Assembly: GCA_038534295.1 (NCBI GenBank)
Contig: JBCAXA010000002.1
Location: forward strand, 682,001 to 746,000
Direction: 5' to 3'
From: JBCAXA01 sp038534295
GTDB taxonomy: Bacteria; Pseudomonadota; Gammaproteobacteria; Steroidobacterales; Woeseiaceae
DNA length: 64,000 nucleotides
A program made the position numbers and the translations under genes. Each line of letters opens with the position of its first letter. The stretch's first letter is position 1. The notes below the pieces were generated by a model. It had not been told where the DNA came from. It did not search any database and worked only from the letters and a program-made list of their open reading frames with translations. Positions 51,705 through 60,726 of the stretch are shown here, piece by piece.

Positions 51705-53111
51705 TTACTGCAGCAGACTCAGTACCAGCTGCGGCTGGGCGTTGGCCTGTGACAACACAGCCACGCCTGCCTGCTGGAGAATCTGCGCTTTGGTCAGCGC
51801 CGCCGTCTCCGCGGCGAAATCAGCATCGAGGATCCGGCCACGAGATGCCGACAGGTTCTCACTGACGGTTTCGAGGTTCGTAATCGTCGACTCGAAGCGG
51901 TTTTGGATAGCACCAAGATCACTTCGCAGATTGCTGACGGTGGTCAACGCCGCATCGATACGCGAGATCGTGTCGTTGGCCGCAGAAACCGTCGTGACGC
52001 TAATGTCATTGAGCGTGCTTTGATCAGTCGCGATACTGTTGGCGAGACCAAGCTCAGCAAACTGGCCGGTTAGCGTGATGTTCTCAGCGGCCGTCAACGT
52101 TACCGTGCCGATGGTTGTCGCGTCGGAACCGTTAGCGGCAACGGCATCAGCGATACCGCCCGCACCGCCCGCACCGAAGTTTTCCTGAGCGACGATATTC
52201 CGGCCGTCGGCCGCGACCAACGTCAGGTTGCCGCTGTCAAAGGTTGCGGTAACGCCGGTTTGGCTGGCGAACAGGTTGATCTGCGTGGCGGCTTCACTAC
52301 CGTCGATCGTTTCGGTCGTCAGATCGAAAGCGCTGTAGATGTCGACACCGTTGATCGTCAGCGAGTACGTGTCAGTAGCCGAACCGCCGGTAACGTTCGT
52401 GAACGCACCGGTGACTTCGGTGTTCGCGGTTGCGGTCAAGCCCGGGACACCGGAGGCGTTGATTGCCGCGACTTTGTCCTGGGCACTGTTCGAATCGGAC
52501 GCACCGACCGACACCGCTTCGCCCTGCCCGATGGCGATTGTCAAACCGCCTGCGGTCAACGCAGTCGTCGTTGCCTGGCCAGTAGCCGTCGCGATCTGAC
52601 CGATCTGGCCGGACCGAAGGCCCGTCGTGAGGTTGACAGCGATCGTTTCACCGACGTTTGCGCCGACCTGGAACTGCGCCGTGCCAAACGTGCCATCGAG
52701 CACTTTCGTGCCGTTGAACGACGTTTGCGTCGCAATACGATCGATCTCAGCGATCCGCTGCTGCGCTTCCGCATCGAGTGCGGCCCGGTCAGAGGCCGAG
52801 TTCGTGGCGTTCGCCGACTGTACGGCCAGCTCTCGAATTCGCTGCAAGTTGTTGCTGAGCTCGGCGATGGCCGATTCGGCAGTCTGCGCGAGCGAAATAC
52901 CGTCGTTGGCATTCCTGACGGCCTGATTCAAACCGCGAATCTGGGTTGAAAACCGTTCCGAAATGGCGAGACCGGCCGCATCGTCTTTGGCGCTGTTGAT
53001 TCGTAGACCTGTCGACAGTCGCTCCAACGCTGTGTCCAGGGCGCCCTGCGACCGGTTAAGGTTTCGCTGCGCGTTCAATGACGCAACGTTAGTGTTAATC
53101 GACTGTACCAT
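51705..53111 (-). CDS. fliC: Flagellin
   Basis: 468 residues. Conserved D0/D1 ends: MVQSINTNVASLNAQRNLN, the TLR5-type LQRIRELAVQSAN, and a C-terminal FAAETAALTKAQILQQAGVAVLSQAN ending in VLSLLQ. The variable surface domain is ~180-350. GGAGCTAA before the ATG. Transcribed from a sigma28-like promoter ~105 bp upstream, with a leader hairpin. Confidence 0.97.
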   Translation of the reverse strand: MVQSINTNVASLNAQRNLNRSQGALDTALERLSTGLRINSAKDDAAGLAISERFSTQIRGLNQAVRNANDGISLAQTAESAIAELSNNLQRIRELAVQSANATNSASDRAALDAEAQQRIAEIDRIATQTSFNGTKVLDGTFGTAQFQVGANVGETIAVNLTTGLRSGQIGQIATATGQATTTALTAGGLTIAIGQGEAVSVGASDSNSAQDKVAAINASGVPGLTATANTEVTGAFTNVTGGSATDTYSLTINGVDIYSAFDLTTETIDGSEAATQINLFASQTGVTATFDSGNLTLVAADGRNIVAQENFGAGGAGGIADAVAANGSDATTIGTVTLTAAENITLTGQFAELGLANSIATDQSTLNDISVTTVSAANDTISRIDAALTTVSNLRSDLGAIQNRFESTITNLETVSENLSASRGRILDADFAAETAALTKAQILQQAGVAVLSQANAQPQLVLSLLQ

Positions 53112-53141
53112 TACATTAGCTCCTCAAATCTCAAGTCGACG

Positions 53142-53163
53142 CTTTGCGCCACGGGGCGCAAAG
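53142..53163 (-). promoter_or_regulatory. Leader hairpin in fliC mRNA
   Basis: CTTTGCGCC (53142-53150) pairs exactly with GGCGCAAAG (53155-53163), loop of 4, lying between the sigma28 promoter and the ribosome site. It would form at the centre of the ~100-nt 5' UTR and could affect stability or translation. Confidence 0.5.
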
Positions 53164-53213
53164 TGATGCAACGGCTTAGCCGACTCTGCGGACGGATTGG
53201 CCGTTCAGGAGCG

Positions 53214-53240
53214 TTATCGACCGTTTCGCCGGAAGCTTGA
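53214..53240 (-). promoter_or_regulatory. sigma28 (FliA) promoter of fliC
   Basis: Minus strand TCAA (53240-53237), 15 bases, GTCGATAA (53221-53214); consensus TAAA-N15-GCCGATAA. Two mismatches, correct spacing, about 100 bp before the fliC ATG and 65 bp past the flgL stop. Confidence 0.72.
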
Positions 53241-53304
53241 GGGAGGGCGTGATTTTTTTGACGCAGCGCACAGAAAGTCCTGTGCGGCCCGTCGCCAAAC
53301 GTGC

Positions 53305-54501
53305 TCAAAGCACGTTAAACAAAGACAGGCCTTGCGTTCGAACGAACGCTTGCTGAGCTGCCTCGAGCGCCGTCAGTTGCTGGCTGAGCTGACTGATGGC
53401 GGCGGTGTAGTCGAGATCGCGCAGGTCCGCCAGCGCCTCGCGGCCCAGCAGCTCGAACCCGGTGTTGAGATCGCGCTGCGCGTCGATCGATTCCAGCCGA
53501 GAACCGACGCTGGTGCGCGTCTCCAACACGATACCAATCGCCTGATCGAGGTTTTCTAAGCCGCGATTTAGCGCGCTTGCCTGCTGCGCCAGTGCCGCGT
53601 CCGAGCTTGCGCCGGATTCGAGCACCGTTGCGATATCGTCAAGGGTCGCGAACACATCGCGATAACCGGCCGCGGCAATCGTGAACTCATCGCCGATGGC
53701 GGGCTGGCCATCGATCTCAACGGCGATCCCGTTCGTTGCAATAGCATCGCCGGGTGCAAACGTACCACTCGCAACGACCGCGCCGACCCCGTCGACGATG
53801 TCGTAGGCATCAGCAGCAGTAAAGCGAACCGTCAGCGACTCGCCGCCATAGACGCCGGCCGTGATCACACTTTGCCGCGCAACGATTCCGGTGCCGGTGT
53901 TGGCGTTGGCGGCTGCCGTCGTGAAAACCCCGTTGGCCCGCGGCACGCGCATGAAGATCTGATCGCCACTGTCGCCAGATTCGACAAACAGACTCTCCCC
54001 TATTTGGATCTGTCGTTGCCCCTGATCGCCAACGTAGTCGACTGCCGCACCGCTGGCGACAAACGGAACCTCAGTGTCACGATTGCCTGCAAACAAATAC
54101 CGACCGCGACCGTTCTCGGTGTTCGCAATATCGACGAGCTGAGCTCGAATCTCGCGCAGTTCGACCGCAATGAAGCCGCGCGTCTCTTGGGTCTGGGTGG
54201 CGTTGGACGCCTGCAAGACCAGCTCACGCGAGCGCTGCAGCAGATCGTTGACGCTCGCGAGCGCCGCCTCCTCACGCTGCAGACGGACTTCTGCATTCGT
54301 GGCGTTGCGCGAGTACTGCGCGAGCTCGGCCAAATTTTGCTCGAACAACAGGACTTCGGCGGCGCCATACGGATCGTCGGCCGGCGTCACAATTCGCGAG
54401 CCGGTCGCAATTTGTTCCTGGGCGCGCGCCGCCGCGGCAGCCGATGCCGTCAGCTGCGCCAGCGCACGGTTAAACGTATCGAGGGTGGGTACCCGGGTCA
54501 T
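53305..54501 (-). CDS. flgL: Hook-filament junction protein FlgL
   Basis: 398 residues with flagellin-like ends (NRALAQLTASAAAAARAQEQIATGSRIVTPADDP at the N-terminus, LDYTAAISQLSQQLTALEAAQQAFVR at the C-terminus). Overlaps flgK by ATGA. Last gene of the flgB operon. Confidence 0.95.
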   Translation of the reverse strand: MTRVPTLDTFNRALAQLTASAAAAARAQEQIATGSRIVTPADDPYGAAEVLLFEQNLAELAQYSRNATNAEVRLQREEAALASVNDLLQRSRELVLQASNATQTQETRGFIAVELREIRAQLVDIANTENGRGRYLFAGNRDTEVPFVASGAAVDYVGDQGQRQIQIGESLFVESGDSGDQIFMRVPRANGVFTTAAANANTGTGIVARQSVITAGVYGGESLTVRFTAADAYDIVDGVGAVVASGTFAPGDAIATNGIAVEIDGQPAIGDEFTIAAAGYRDVFATLDDIATVLESGASSDAALAQQASALNRGLENLDQAIGIVLETRTSVGSRLESIDAQRDLNTGFELLGREALADLRDLDYTAAISQLSQQLTALEAAQQAFVRTQGLSLFNVL

Positions 54502-56387
54502 CGACGCACCGCACCGATGAGTTCGTCGAATAAACTGTTCGCGATCGCAACCAGTTGAGTAGCCGCCTGGTAGGCCTGCTGAAAGCGCACGAGGTTGGCC
54601 GCTTCCTCATCGAGATCGACCCCGCTGACGGCTTGTTGCTCGCGGACGGCTGCTTCTAGCAGAGCGTCCTGTGCCTCAATTGAGGCTTGCAAGTTACGTG
54701 TCCGCACCCCACTGTCGGTGACGATCTGTCCATAGCTTGCTACCAGGCCGCTGCGACCGCCATCGAGAATGCCGGCATCGCGTTGACCGGCAAACAGCAG
54801 CGCATTGCGGTTGTCGCCAGGCGCGTTGGTATTAGCGCTCAGCGTGAACTGATCACCAGCGGTCGGTGCACCGCTAATCGTAAACTCGATGCCGTTGAGG
54901 ACAATCGGATCCCCACTGACATAGGCGAAGGTACCAGCGCCATTGACCTGATACGTATTCGCGTCGAGAAACTCGATCGTGCTCGTTGCCAGCAGGTTGG
55001 GATCGGTTACGTCCGTTGTTCGATTGATCTCGATGCTGCCATTACCAACGTTCGTCAACGCCGCGCTCGCCGAGACCGGCGCGGCAAAGGCCAGACCGTC
55101 GGTGTCGGTCAGCGCAAGGCGGATACCGTTGGCGGCACCACGCGTTGGCTCAACCGCAAACCGGTCGCCGGCCGTTGGCGTACCGCTGACGACCAGCGAT
55201 AGCCCATCGAAGACCAGCGGATCGGCACCGGTGCCGGTCCCCGTTAGCGTGACGACCGCGCCATCACTTTGGCGCAGCGCCTGATAGCCGGTGCCGTCGT
55301 AGAGCAGCTCGTAGGAGTCGCCCGTCAGCGCACCTAGGTCGCTGACTGTCACCGCGACGTTGCCGGTGCCGACATTCGACGTGGCCGGTCGCGCGTCGGG
55401 CGCACCAGTCAGCGAGAAGACATCGCCGCCAAAGGCACCGTTGAGATCCAAGCCCTCGGCGGACTGCGCGTTGATCGTGGTTGCGAGGGCGAACGCCGTT
55501 CGGCCGAGTTGGTCGAGCGAGCGATCGACGAGATCTGTGCGCGCATCGATCAATCCGCCGAGCTGGCCGCTGGTCGGATCGATGGGTGCCTGACTGCCGG
55601 TAACGCCGGACCGGAGTTCGACCCGTAAGCGGCTCGCATCCAACGGATCGGCTTCGACAGCCAAGGTATTTGCGCCGGCGCCGGTCACCAGCGAATAGCC
55701 CGGCAAGGCCACGACATTGACCGCGCCATCGCTGTCTTCGACGGTCTCAATGCCAATCAATTCAGCCAATTGGGTCAATGCTAGATCGCGCTGATCCAGC
55801 AAGTCGTTCGGCGCAATCGGCGCATTATTGGTGCCAACGATCCGTACATTCAGATCAGCAATCTCTGCCGTCAACGCATTGATCTCGTCAACGGTCGCCG
55901 CCAAATTGCGGTCGATCTCGTTGCCGATCTCAGCGATCTCGCCGCCGACGCGATTGAACCGATTGGCGAGTGCCTCGGCTTGGCCGAGCACGACCTGGCG
56001 CAACTCGGTTGACGCGGGGTCGGCCGTCGCGTCCTGCAATGCGTCGAAAAACTGCTGAATGGTTGGCCCAACCCCAAGCTGCGGATCGGCCAGCAGGTTG
56101 TTGATGCGGTTCGAATAGTCGGACAAAGTCGACAGGCGACCGCTGCCCGACGAACCGTCGACAACAGTGTCAAACACGAAACTGTTGGTGAAACGTTCGA
56201 GGCCTTCTACCGTGACGCCGTTACCGAAGCTCGATCCAATGGTCCGCTGGACCTGCTGCGGCGCGAAGTCTACGCGCTGGCGTGAATAACCGGGCGTATT
56301 GACGTTTGCGATGTTTTGACCCGTGATATCAAGCGCTGCTCGGGTACCAATGAGCGCTGACAGTCCGGAGGTAAGAAAGCCCGTCAC
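54498..56387 (-). CDS. flgK: Hook-filament junction protein FlgK
   Basis: 629 residues. N-terminal GLSALIGTRAALDITGQNIANVNTPGYSRQRVDF, and C-terminal SGVDLDEEAANLVRFQQAYQAATQLVAIANSLFD, both signature ends. The middle contains two related beta-repeat stretches (GDSYELLYDG..., ANTYQVNGAG...), giving a slightly longer protein than E. coli FlgK (~547). 48 bp after flgJ. Confidence 0.96.
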   Translation of the reverse strand: MTGFLTSGLSALIGTRAALDITGQNIANVNTPGYSRQRVDFAPQQVQRTIGSSFGNGVTVEGLERFTNSFVFDTVVDGSSGSGRLSTLSDYSNRINNLLADPQLGVGPTIQQFFDALQDATADPASTELRQVVLGQAEALANRFNRVGGEIAEIGNEIDRNLAATVDEINALTAEIADLNVRIVGTNNAPIAPNDLLDQRDLALTQLAELIGIETVEDSDGAVNVVALPGYSLVTGAGANTLAVEADPLDASRLRVELRSGVTGSQAPIDPTSGQLGGLIDARTDLVDRSLDQLGRTAFALATTINAQSAEGLDLNGAFGGDVFSLTGAPDARPATSNVGTGNVAVTVSDLGALTGDSYELLYDGTGYQALRQSDGAVVTLTGTGTGADPLVFDGLSLVVSGTPTAGDRFAVEPTRGAANGIRLALTDTDGLAFAAPVSASAALTNVGNGSIEINRTTDVTDPNLLATSTIEFLDANTYQVNGAGTFAYVSGDPIVLNGIEFTISGAPTAGDQFTLSANTNAPGDNRNALLFAGQRDAGILDGGRSGLVASYGQIVTDSGVRTRNLQASIEAQDALLEAAVREQQAVSGVDLDEEAANLVRFQQAYQAATQLVAIANSLFDELIGAVRR

Positions 56388-56435
56388 GTGCGTCTCCTCA
56401 AGGCGCGAGTCGTTAGTACGGCTCGACTCTCGCCG

Positions 56436-57302
56436 TTACCGTTGCATCGGCGATAGGCCGCCAAACTTTAGATGACCGACGGCCTGGCGCATTAAGTCGC
56501 TGTCGGCGACGGCAATCACCTTGGCCGCGTATTTGGGGTCGGTTGCGTAGCCGGCTCGACTCAACGACTCAGCGAAAGCGGCAACGTCACTACCTGCGTT
56601 GCGAACGTCCGCGTAGCGTTCGCTGCCGCCTAGAAAGGCCACATAGTCGTCAAAAGCGGCACCGCGACTCGGGTAAGCGCGAAAACGCGCTTGCTCACGC
56701 ACGGCAATGCCATCGCGATGTTCGAGCGTGCTAAGGCGTACCTCGCTGCCGTTCCAACGACTGTCGGCTTTGATACCAAAGTAATTGTGCGCGTCATGGC
56801 CGTCTTCAGTACGCATGGCCCGCGCGCCCCAACCCGTTTCCAACGCCGCTTGCGCAACGATAGCCTTCGGGTTAACGCCGAGCGCCTCGGCAGCGCGTCG
56901 CGCGTATGGCCATAGATCTCTGACAAACTCCATTGGTGACGGTGCTCGATCGCCATTGACCGCCGTCGGCACAGCCGGACGGGCGATACCTTCAACACCG
57001 ACGCTGGTTGGCAAAGACTCGCCACGCAGTTGCCTTGCGATCACCTCGGCGAGCCCGACACCCGGACCGCCCGCCACCGCGCCGGCCAGCTGCTGATCGA
57101 ACATCTCCTGATAGAGTTTTGCGTCGCTGCCGCCGCCAAACAGCGAATCCTCCGGCAGCGCGGCGCGCATCGACTTCAACATCGTTTCGATGAATAGCGC
57201 CTCAAACTCCTCCGCTGCTGCCTGCACGGCATCTGCGGATTCCGTCGCAGCATCGCTGCGCATCGCGCTGAACCGCGCAAAATCGGTCACCAAGCCCGTC
57301 AT
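56436..57302 (-). CDS. flgJ: Rod-binding protein / peptidoglycan hydrolase FlgJ
   Basis: 288 residues. N-terminal rod-cap domain (EEFEALFIETMLKSMRAALPEDSLFGG) and C-terminal GH73-type glucosaminidase domain (IVAQAALETGWGARAM, HDAHNYFGIKADSRW, RAYPSRGAAFDDYVAFLGG) with the catalytic Glu in ALETGWG. It opens the wall for the rod. Two-domain form typical of gammaproteobacteria. Confidence 0.95.
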   Translation of the reverse strand: MTGLVTDFARFSAMRSDAATESADAVQAAAEEFEALFIETMLKSMRAALPEDSLFGGGSDAKLYQEMFDQQLAGAVAGGPGVGLAEVIARQLRGESLPTSVGVEGIARPAVPTAVNGDRAPSPMEFVRDLWPYARRAAEALGVNPKAIVAQAALETGWGARAMRTEDGHDAHNYFGIKADSRWNGSEVRLSTLEHRDGIAVREQARFRAYPSRGAAFDDYVAFLGGSERYADVRNAGSDVAAFAESLSRAGYATDPKYAAKVIAVADSDLMRQAVGHLKFGGLSPMQR

Positions 57303-57304
57303 GA

Positions 57305-58444
57305 TCAGATAACGATCAGCTCAGCACGCAGTGCGCCGGCCTGACGCAGTGCTTCGAGGATAGCCACGAGGTCGCCGGGCGCCGCCCCGACCTGGTTCAC
57401 GGCCTCGACGATGTCGTTCAACATTGTCCCAGGCTCAAACAGAAACATGCTCGAGCCCTCCTCGCTTATTTCAACGTCGCTTGACGCGACGACCGCCGTT
57501 TCGCCGTTGCCGAACGGTTCCGGTTGGCTTACGAATGCGTCTTCGCTAATGGTGACAACTAGGGAGCCGTGTGAAACCGCAGCTGGAGTCACCTGGACGT
57601 GACTACCAATGACGACGGTACCAGTGCGCGAATTCACGATGACCCGCGCTGGCGCCTCACCCGGATCAACGTCGAGGTTTTCGAGTTCGGCGATGAAGGC
57701 GGTTCGCTGGGCGGGATCAACCGGTGCCGTGACCGATATCGACACCGCATCGATTGCCGCGGCAACCCCGCCGCCCAGGGCGTCGTTGATCGTCCCGGCC
57801 AACCGCGTTGCCGTTGTGAAATCGGCGCGATTCAGATTGAGCACGACCGGTTCGCCGCTCGGCAGACCTGCCGGCGAGTGGCGCTCTACCGTCGCGCCGC
57901 CCGGAATACGTCCCGCGCTTGGAATGTTGACAGTAACGCTGGAGCCATCGAGGCCAGAGGCACCGAAGCCTCCGACAATGAGATTGCCTTGCGCAAGCGC
58001 ATAGACCTCACCGTTGACACCGCGCAGCGGCGTCAACAACAGGCTGCCACCGCGAAGGCTACCGGCGTTGCCGATCGACGCGACCGTGACATCGATTTTC
58101 GATCCGGTTTTGGCGAACGGCGGCAGCTCGGCGTGGACTGAAACCGCTGCCACGTTCTGCAGCTGCGGCACGACGTTGTCGGGCAACGTAATACCGAACT
58201 GGGTCAGCATGTTGTTGAGGCTTTGCACCGTGAACGGCACCTGGGCAGTCTGGTCCCCGGTACCGTCGAGCCCCACCACCAGACCGTAGCCGATGAGTGC
58301 GTTACTGCGAACGCCGGCCACCTGCGCGAGGTCTTTAATCCGGTCACCGTACGCGGGACTCACGGTCATTGCGGCGAAAACGGCCACCGCGGCGACCCAA
58401 CCAACGAACCGATGGCGGCAACACTGAATGATGTAGCTAGTCAT
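57305..58444 (-). CDS. flgI: Flagellar P-ring protein FlgI
   Basis: 379 residues. Signal peptide (about 1-33, ending SPAYG), then DRIKDLAQVAGVRSNALIGYGLVVGLDGTGD, the standard start, and IVEAVNQVGAAPGDLVAILEALRQAGALRAEL at the end. Periplasmic ring in peptidoglycan. 2 bp before flgJ. Confidence 0.97.
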   Translation of the reverse strand: MTSYIIQCCRHRFVGWVAAVAVFAAMTVSPAYGDRIKDLAQVAGVRSNALIGYGLVVGLDGTGDQTAQVPFTVQSLNNMLTQFGITLPDNVVPQLQNVAAVSVHAELPPFAKTGSKIDVTVASIGNAGSLRGGSLLLTPLRGVNGEVYALAQGNLIVGGFGASGLDGSSVTVNIPSAGRIPGGATVERHSPAGLPSGEPVVLNLNRADFTTATRLAGTINDALGGGVAAAIDAVSISVTAPVDPAQRTAFIAELENLDVDPGEAPARVIVNSRTGTVVIGSHVQVTPAAVSHGSLVVTISEDAFVSQPEPFGNGETAVVASSDVEISEEGSSMFLFEPGTMLNDIVEAVNQVGAAPGDLVAILEALRQAGALRAELIVI

Positions 58445-58452
58445 GCTGAGCC

Positions 58453-59142
58453 TCAGAACGGATGCAGGATGGAAGAAAGAAAACGCTGCACGAACCCCAT
58501 GCGGTTCGCAGCGTCGAGGACTCCCCGACCGCTATAGGCGATGCGGGCATCGGCAATTTGTGTCGACGAGATTGAATTGTCGTCGGCTATGTCGATCGAA
58601 CGGACGATCCCGGACAGGCGAATGAACTCACGGCCTTGATTGATCGTGACCCATTTTTCGCCACGAATTCGCAGGTTGCCGTTCGGAAAGCGCTCGACGA
58701 CCGTCACGGTGATGTCGCCGGTCAAGGAGTTGCTCTGGGCGCTGTCGCCCTCGCCGTCAAAGGTCTGGGACCCGGACAGCGAACTCGAGAGCAACGGAAT
58801 GCCGTCCATTGTTATCGGCCGCCCGAACACGGTGGGATTCTGATAATCGGCAGCCGAGTCTTTACTGATCGATGTGCTCGAGGATTTACTGGCCGACGTC
58901 GCTTCGGACAATCGCACCGTCAAAATGTCACCGACACGACGTGCCCGAACGTCCTCGAACAAACGCAGGTCGAGTCCCGAACGATACACTGCGCCAGGTT
59001 CTCCCTCGGCAACAGTAATGACGACCGGCGGCGGTGGTTCGTACGAATCCATCAGCGGCGGTCGTGGCGCGCAACCGGCGGTAAGTAACGTTGTCGCCGC
59101 AAGCGCGGCGCAAAGCTTGAGTCGCGTCATGGTCGCACTCAC
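58453..59142 (-). CDS. flgH: Flagellar L-ring lipoprotein FlgH
   Basis: 229 residues from GTG 59142, overlapping the flgG stop (GTGA); ATG 59130 would shorten it by four residues. Lipobox LLTAGC, then RVGDILTVRLSEATSASKSSST and FPNGNLRIRGEKWVTINQGREFIRLSG, the FlgH core. Outer-membrane ring. Confidence 0.96.
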   Translation of the reverse strand: MSATMTRLKLCAALAATTLLTAGCAPRPPLMDSYEPPPPVVITVAEGEPGAVYRSGLDLRLFEDVRARRVGDILTVRLSEATSASKSSSTSISKDSAADYQNPTVFGRPITMDGIPLLSSSLSGSQTFDGEGDSAQSNSLTGDITVTVVERFPNGNLRIRGEKWVTINQGREFIRLSGIVRSIDIADDNSISSTQIADARIAYSGRGVLDAANRMGFVQRFLSSILHPF

Positions 59143-59924
59143 AGGTTGTTGGTCAGGTATTGCAGCATTTGGTCGTTGGTCGAAATCGCCTTGGAGTTCA
59201 TCTCGTAGGCGCGTTGCGTTTCGATCATGTTGACGAGCTCCTCAACGACATTCACGTTGGCGCTCTCGAGTGCACCTTGCTGCAGCGTGCCGAGTCCGGT
59301 CAGCCCAGGCGTGCCGGTTTGCGCCGTGCCGCTAGATGTCGTTTCCACATAGAGGTTTTCGCCGCGCGGCTGCAGACCCGACGGATTGGTGAAATCAGCG
59401 AGCTGCAGCGTGCCAACCTGCGACGTTGTCGATTGCCCCGGCAGCAGCACCGAGACAACGCCGTCCGAGCCGATCGTGACGCTCTGCGCGCCCTGCGGGA
59501 TCGTCAGCGCCGGCTGCAGGCGATAGCCACTAGCCGTCACCATTTCACCCTGCGCGTTCATTTGAAAGCTGCCGTCGCGCGAATAGCCGAGCGTGCCGTC
59601 GGGCAGCGAGATTTGGAAAAACCCGCGGCCCTGAATGGCAACATCCAACTGATTGCCGGTTTGCAAAATACCGCCCTGCGTGAATGCCTTCTCGGTGCCG
59701 ACCACCCGTACGCCCGTACCGATGTTCAGACCGGACGGCAGGACCGTGTCCTGCGAGCTCTGCGCGCCGGCCTGACGAACGTTTTGGTAGATCAGATCCT
59801 CGAATACAGCGCGTGTGCGTTTGAACCCGGTGGTGTTTACGTTGGCTAAGTTGTTCGACACGACCTCCATACGCGTTTGCTGTGCGTCGAGCCCCGTCTT
59901 GGCGATCCAGAGTGCTTGGTTCAT
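59139..59924 (-). CDS. flgG: Flagellar distal rod protein FlgG
   Basis: 261 residues. ALWIAKTGLDAQQTRMEVVSNNLANVNTTGFKRTRAVFEDLIYQNVRQ at the N-terminus and NVNVVEELVNMIETQRAYEMNSKAISTNDQML at the C-terminus, exactly the FlgG pattern and length. 21 bp after flgF. Confidence 0.97.
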   Translation of the reverse strand: MNQALWIAKTGLDAQQTRMEVVSNNLANVNTTGFKRTRAVFEDLIYQNVRQAGAQSSQDTVLPSGLNIGTGVRVVGTEKAFTQGGILQTGNQLDVAIQGRGFFQISLPDGTLGYSRDGSFQMNAQGEMVTASGYRLQPALTIPQGAQSVTIGSDGVVSVLLPGQSTTSQVGTLQLADFTNPSGLQPRGENLYVETTSSGTAQTGTPGLTGLGTLQQGALESANVNVVEELVNMIETQRAYEMNSKAISTNDQMLQYLTNNL

Positions 59925-59945
59925 GGGTGTTCCGTCCTTGCTGGC

Positions 59946-60692
59946 TTAGACGCTAGGCGAGCGCAGCAGCGCTGCGGCCGCGTCAGCGTTGTCTTCAGCG
60001 TTCTTGATGACATTGATCTGGCCCTCGTACTGACGAGCGAGCTCGATCATGGAGACCAATGTTTGGGCAATATTGACGTTGCTGGACTCGAGCACGCCGG
60101 ACTGGACGGTGACGGTCGCGTCGGCCGGCGCCGGCGCGCCGCTCGCCAGTCGCAGCAGCCCGTCGCTGCCTTTGACGAGCTCGCCCGCATCCGGTCGGAC
60201 CAACTTCAGTCGATCGACGACCGCCAAGGCTTCGGTACCTTGGCCAAGCGGGCGGACCGTGACCGTTCCGTCGCGGCCGATGGCGAGCGATTCGTTCGGC
60301 GGCACGGCAACCGGTCCGCCGTCGCCCAGCACGGGCAACCCGCCGGCCGTGGTCAGAATGCCACCGGTGCCGATCTTGAGGTTGCCCGCGCGGGTGTAGC
60401 CTTCCGTGCCGTCCGGAGCCTGGACGGCAAGGAAGCCTTCACCGCTAACGGCAATATCGAGTTGCCGGCCGGTCGACTGCGTCGCACCCGACCGAAAATC
60501 GACGCTGCCATACTCGGTAACGGCATTGACGCGCGTCGCGTATCCAGCGCCTTCGACCGGCACCTGCGAAAACTCGTGCAGATCGGCACGAAAACCAACG
60601 GTGGAAACGTTGGCAAGATTGTTGGCCGTGATTGCCTGCGCCGCTTCGATTTGCTTGGCGCCGGTCATCGCAACGTAAGCGAGTCGATCCAT
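59946..60692 (-). CDS. flgF: Flagellar proximal rod protein FlgF
   Basis: 248 residues. MDRLAYVAMTGAKQIEAAQAITANNLANVSTVGFRADL start and SSNVNIAQTLVSMIELARQYEGQINVIK end. Rod protein, usual length. Confidence 0.96.
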   Translation of the reverse strand: MDRLAYVAMTGAKQIEAAQAITANNLANVSTVGFRADLHEFSQVPVEGAGYATRVNAVTEYGSVDFRSGATQSTGRQLDIAVSGEGFLAVQAPDGTEGYTRAGNLKIGTGGILTTAGGLPVLGDGGPVAVPPNESLAIGRDGTVTVRPLGQGTEALAVVDRLKLVRPDAGELVKGSDGLLRLASGAPAPADATVTVQSGVLESSNVNIAQTLVSMIELARQYEGQINVIKNAEDNADAAAALLRSPSV

Positions 60693-60726
60693 CGTCAGTT
60701 CTCAGTCGATCGGGAAGCGAGTGTCG

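Noticed and set aside
56400..56440. Inverted repeat between flgK and flgJ (gagtcg/cgactc)
   Set aside because: Only 6 bp with a long spacer; likely chance in GC-rich DNA.
59160..59849. 229-codon frame antisense to flgG
   Set aside because: No recognisable domain; flgG on the other strand is certain.
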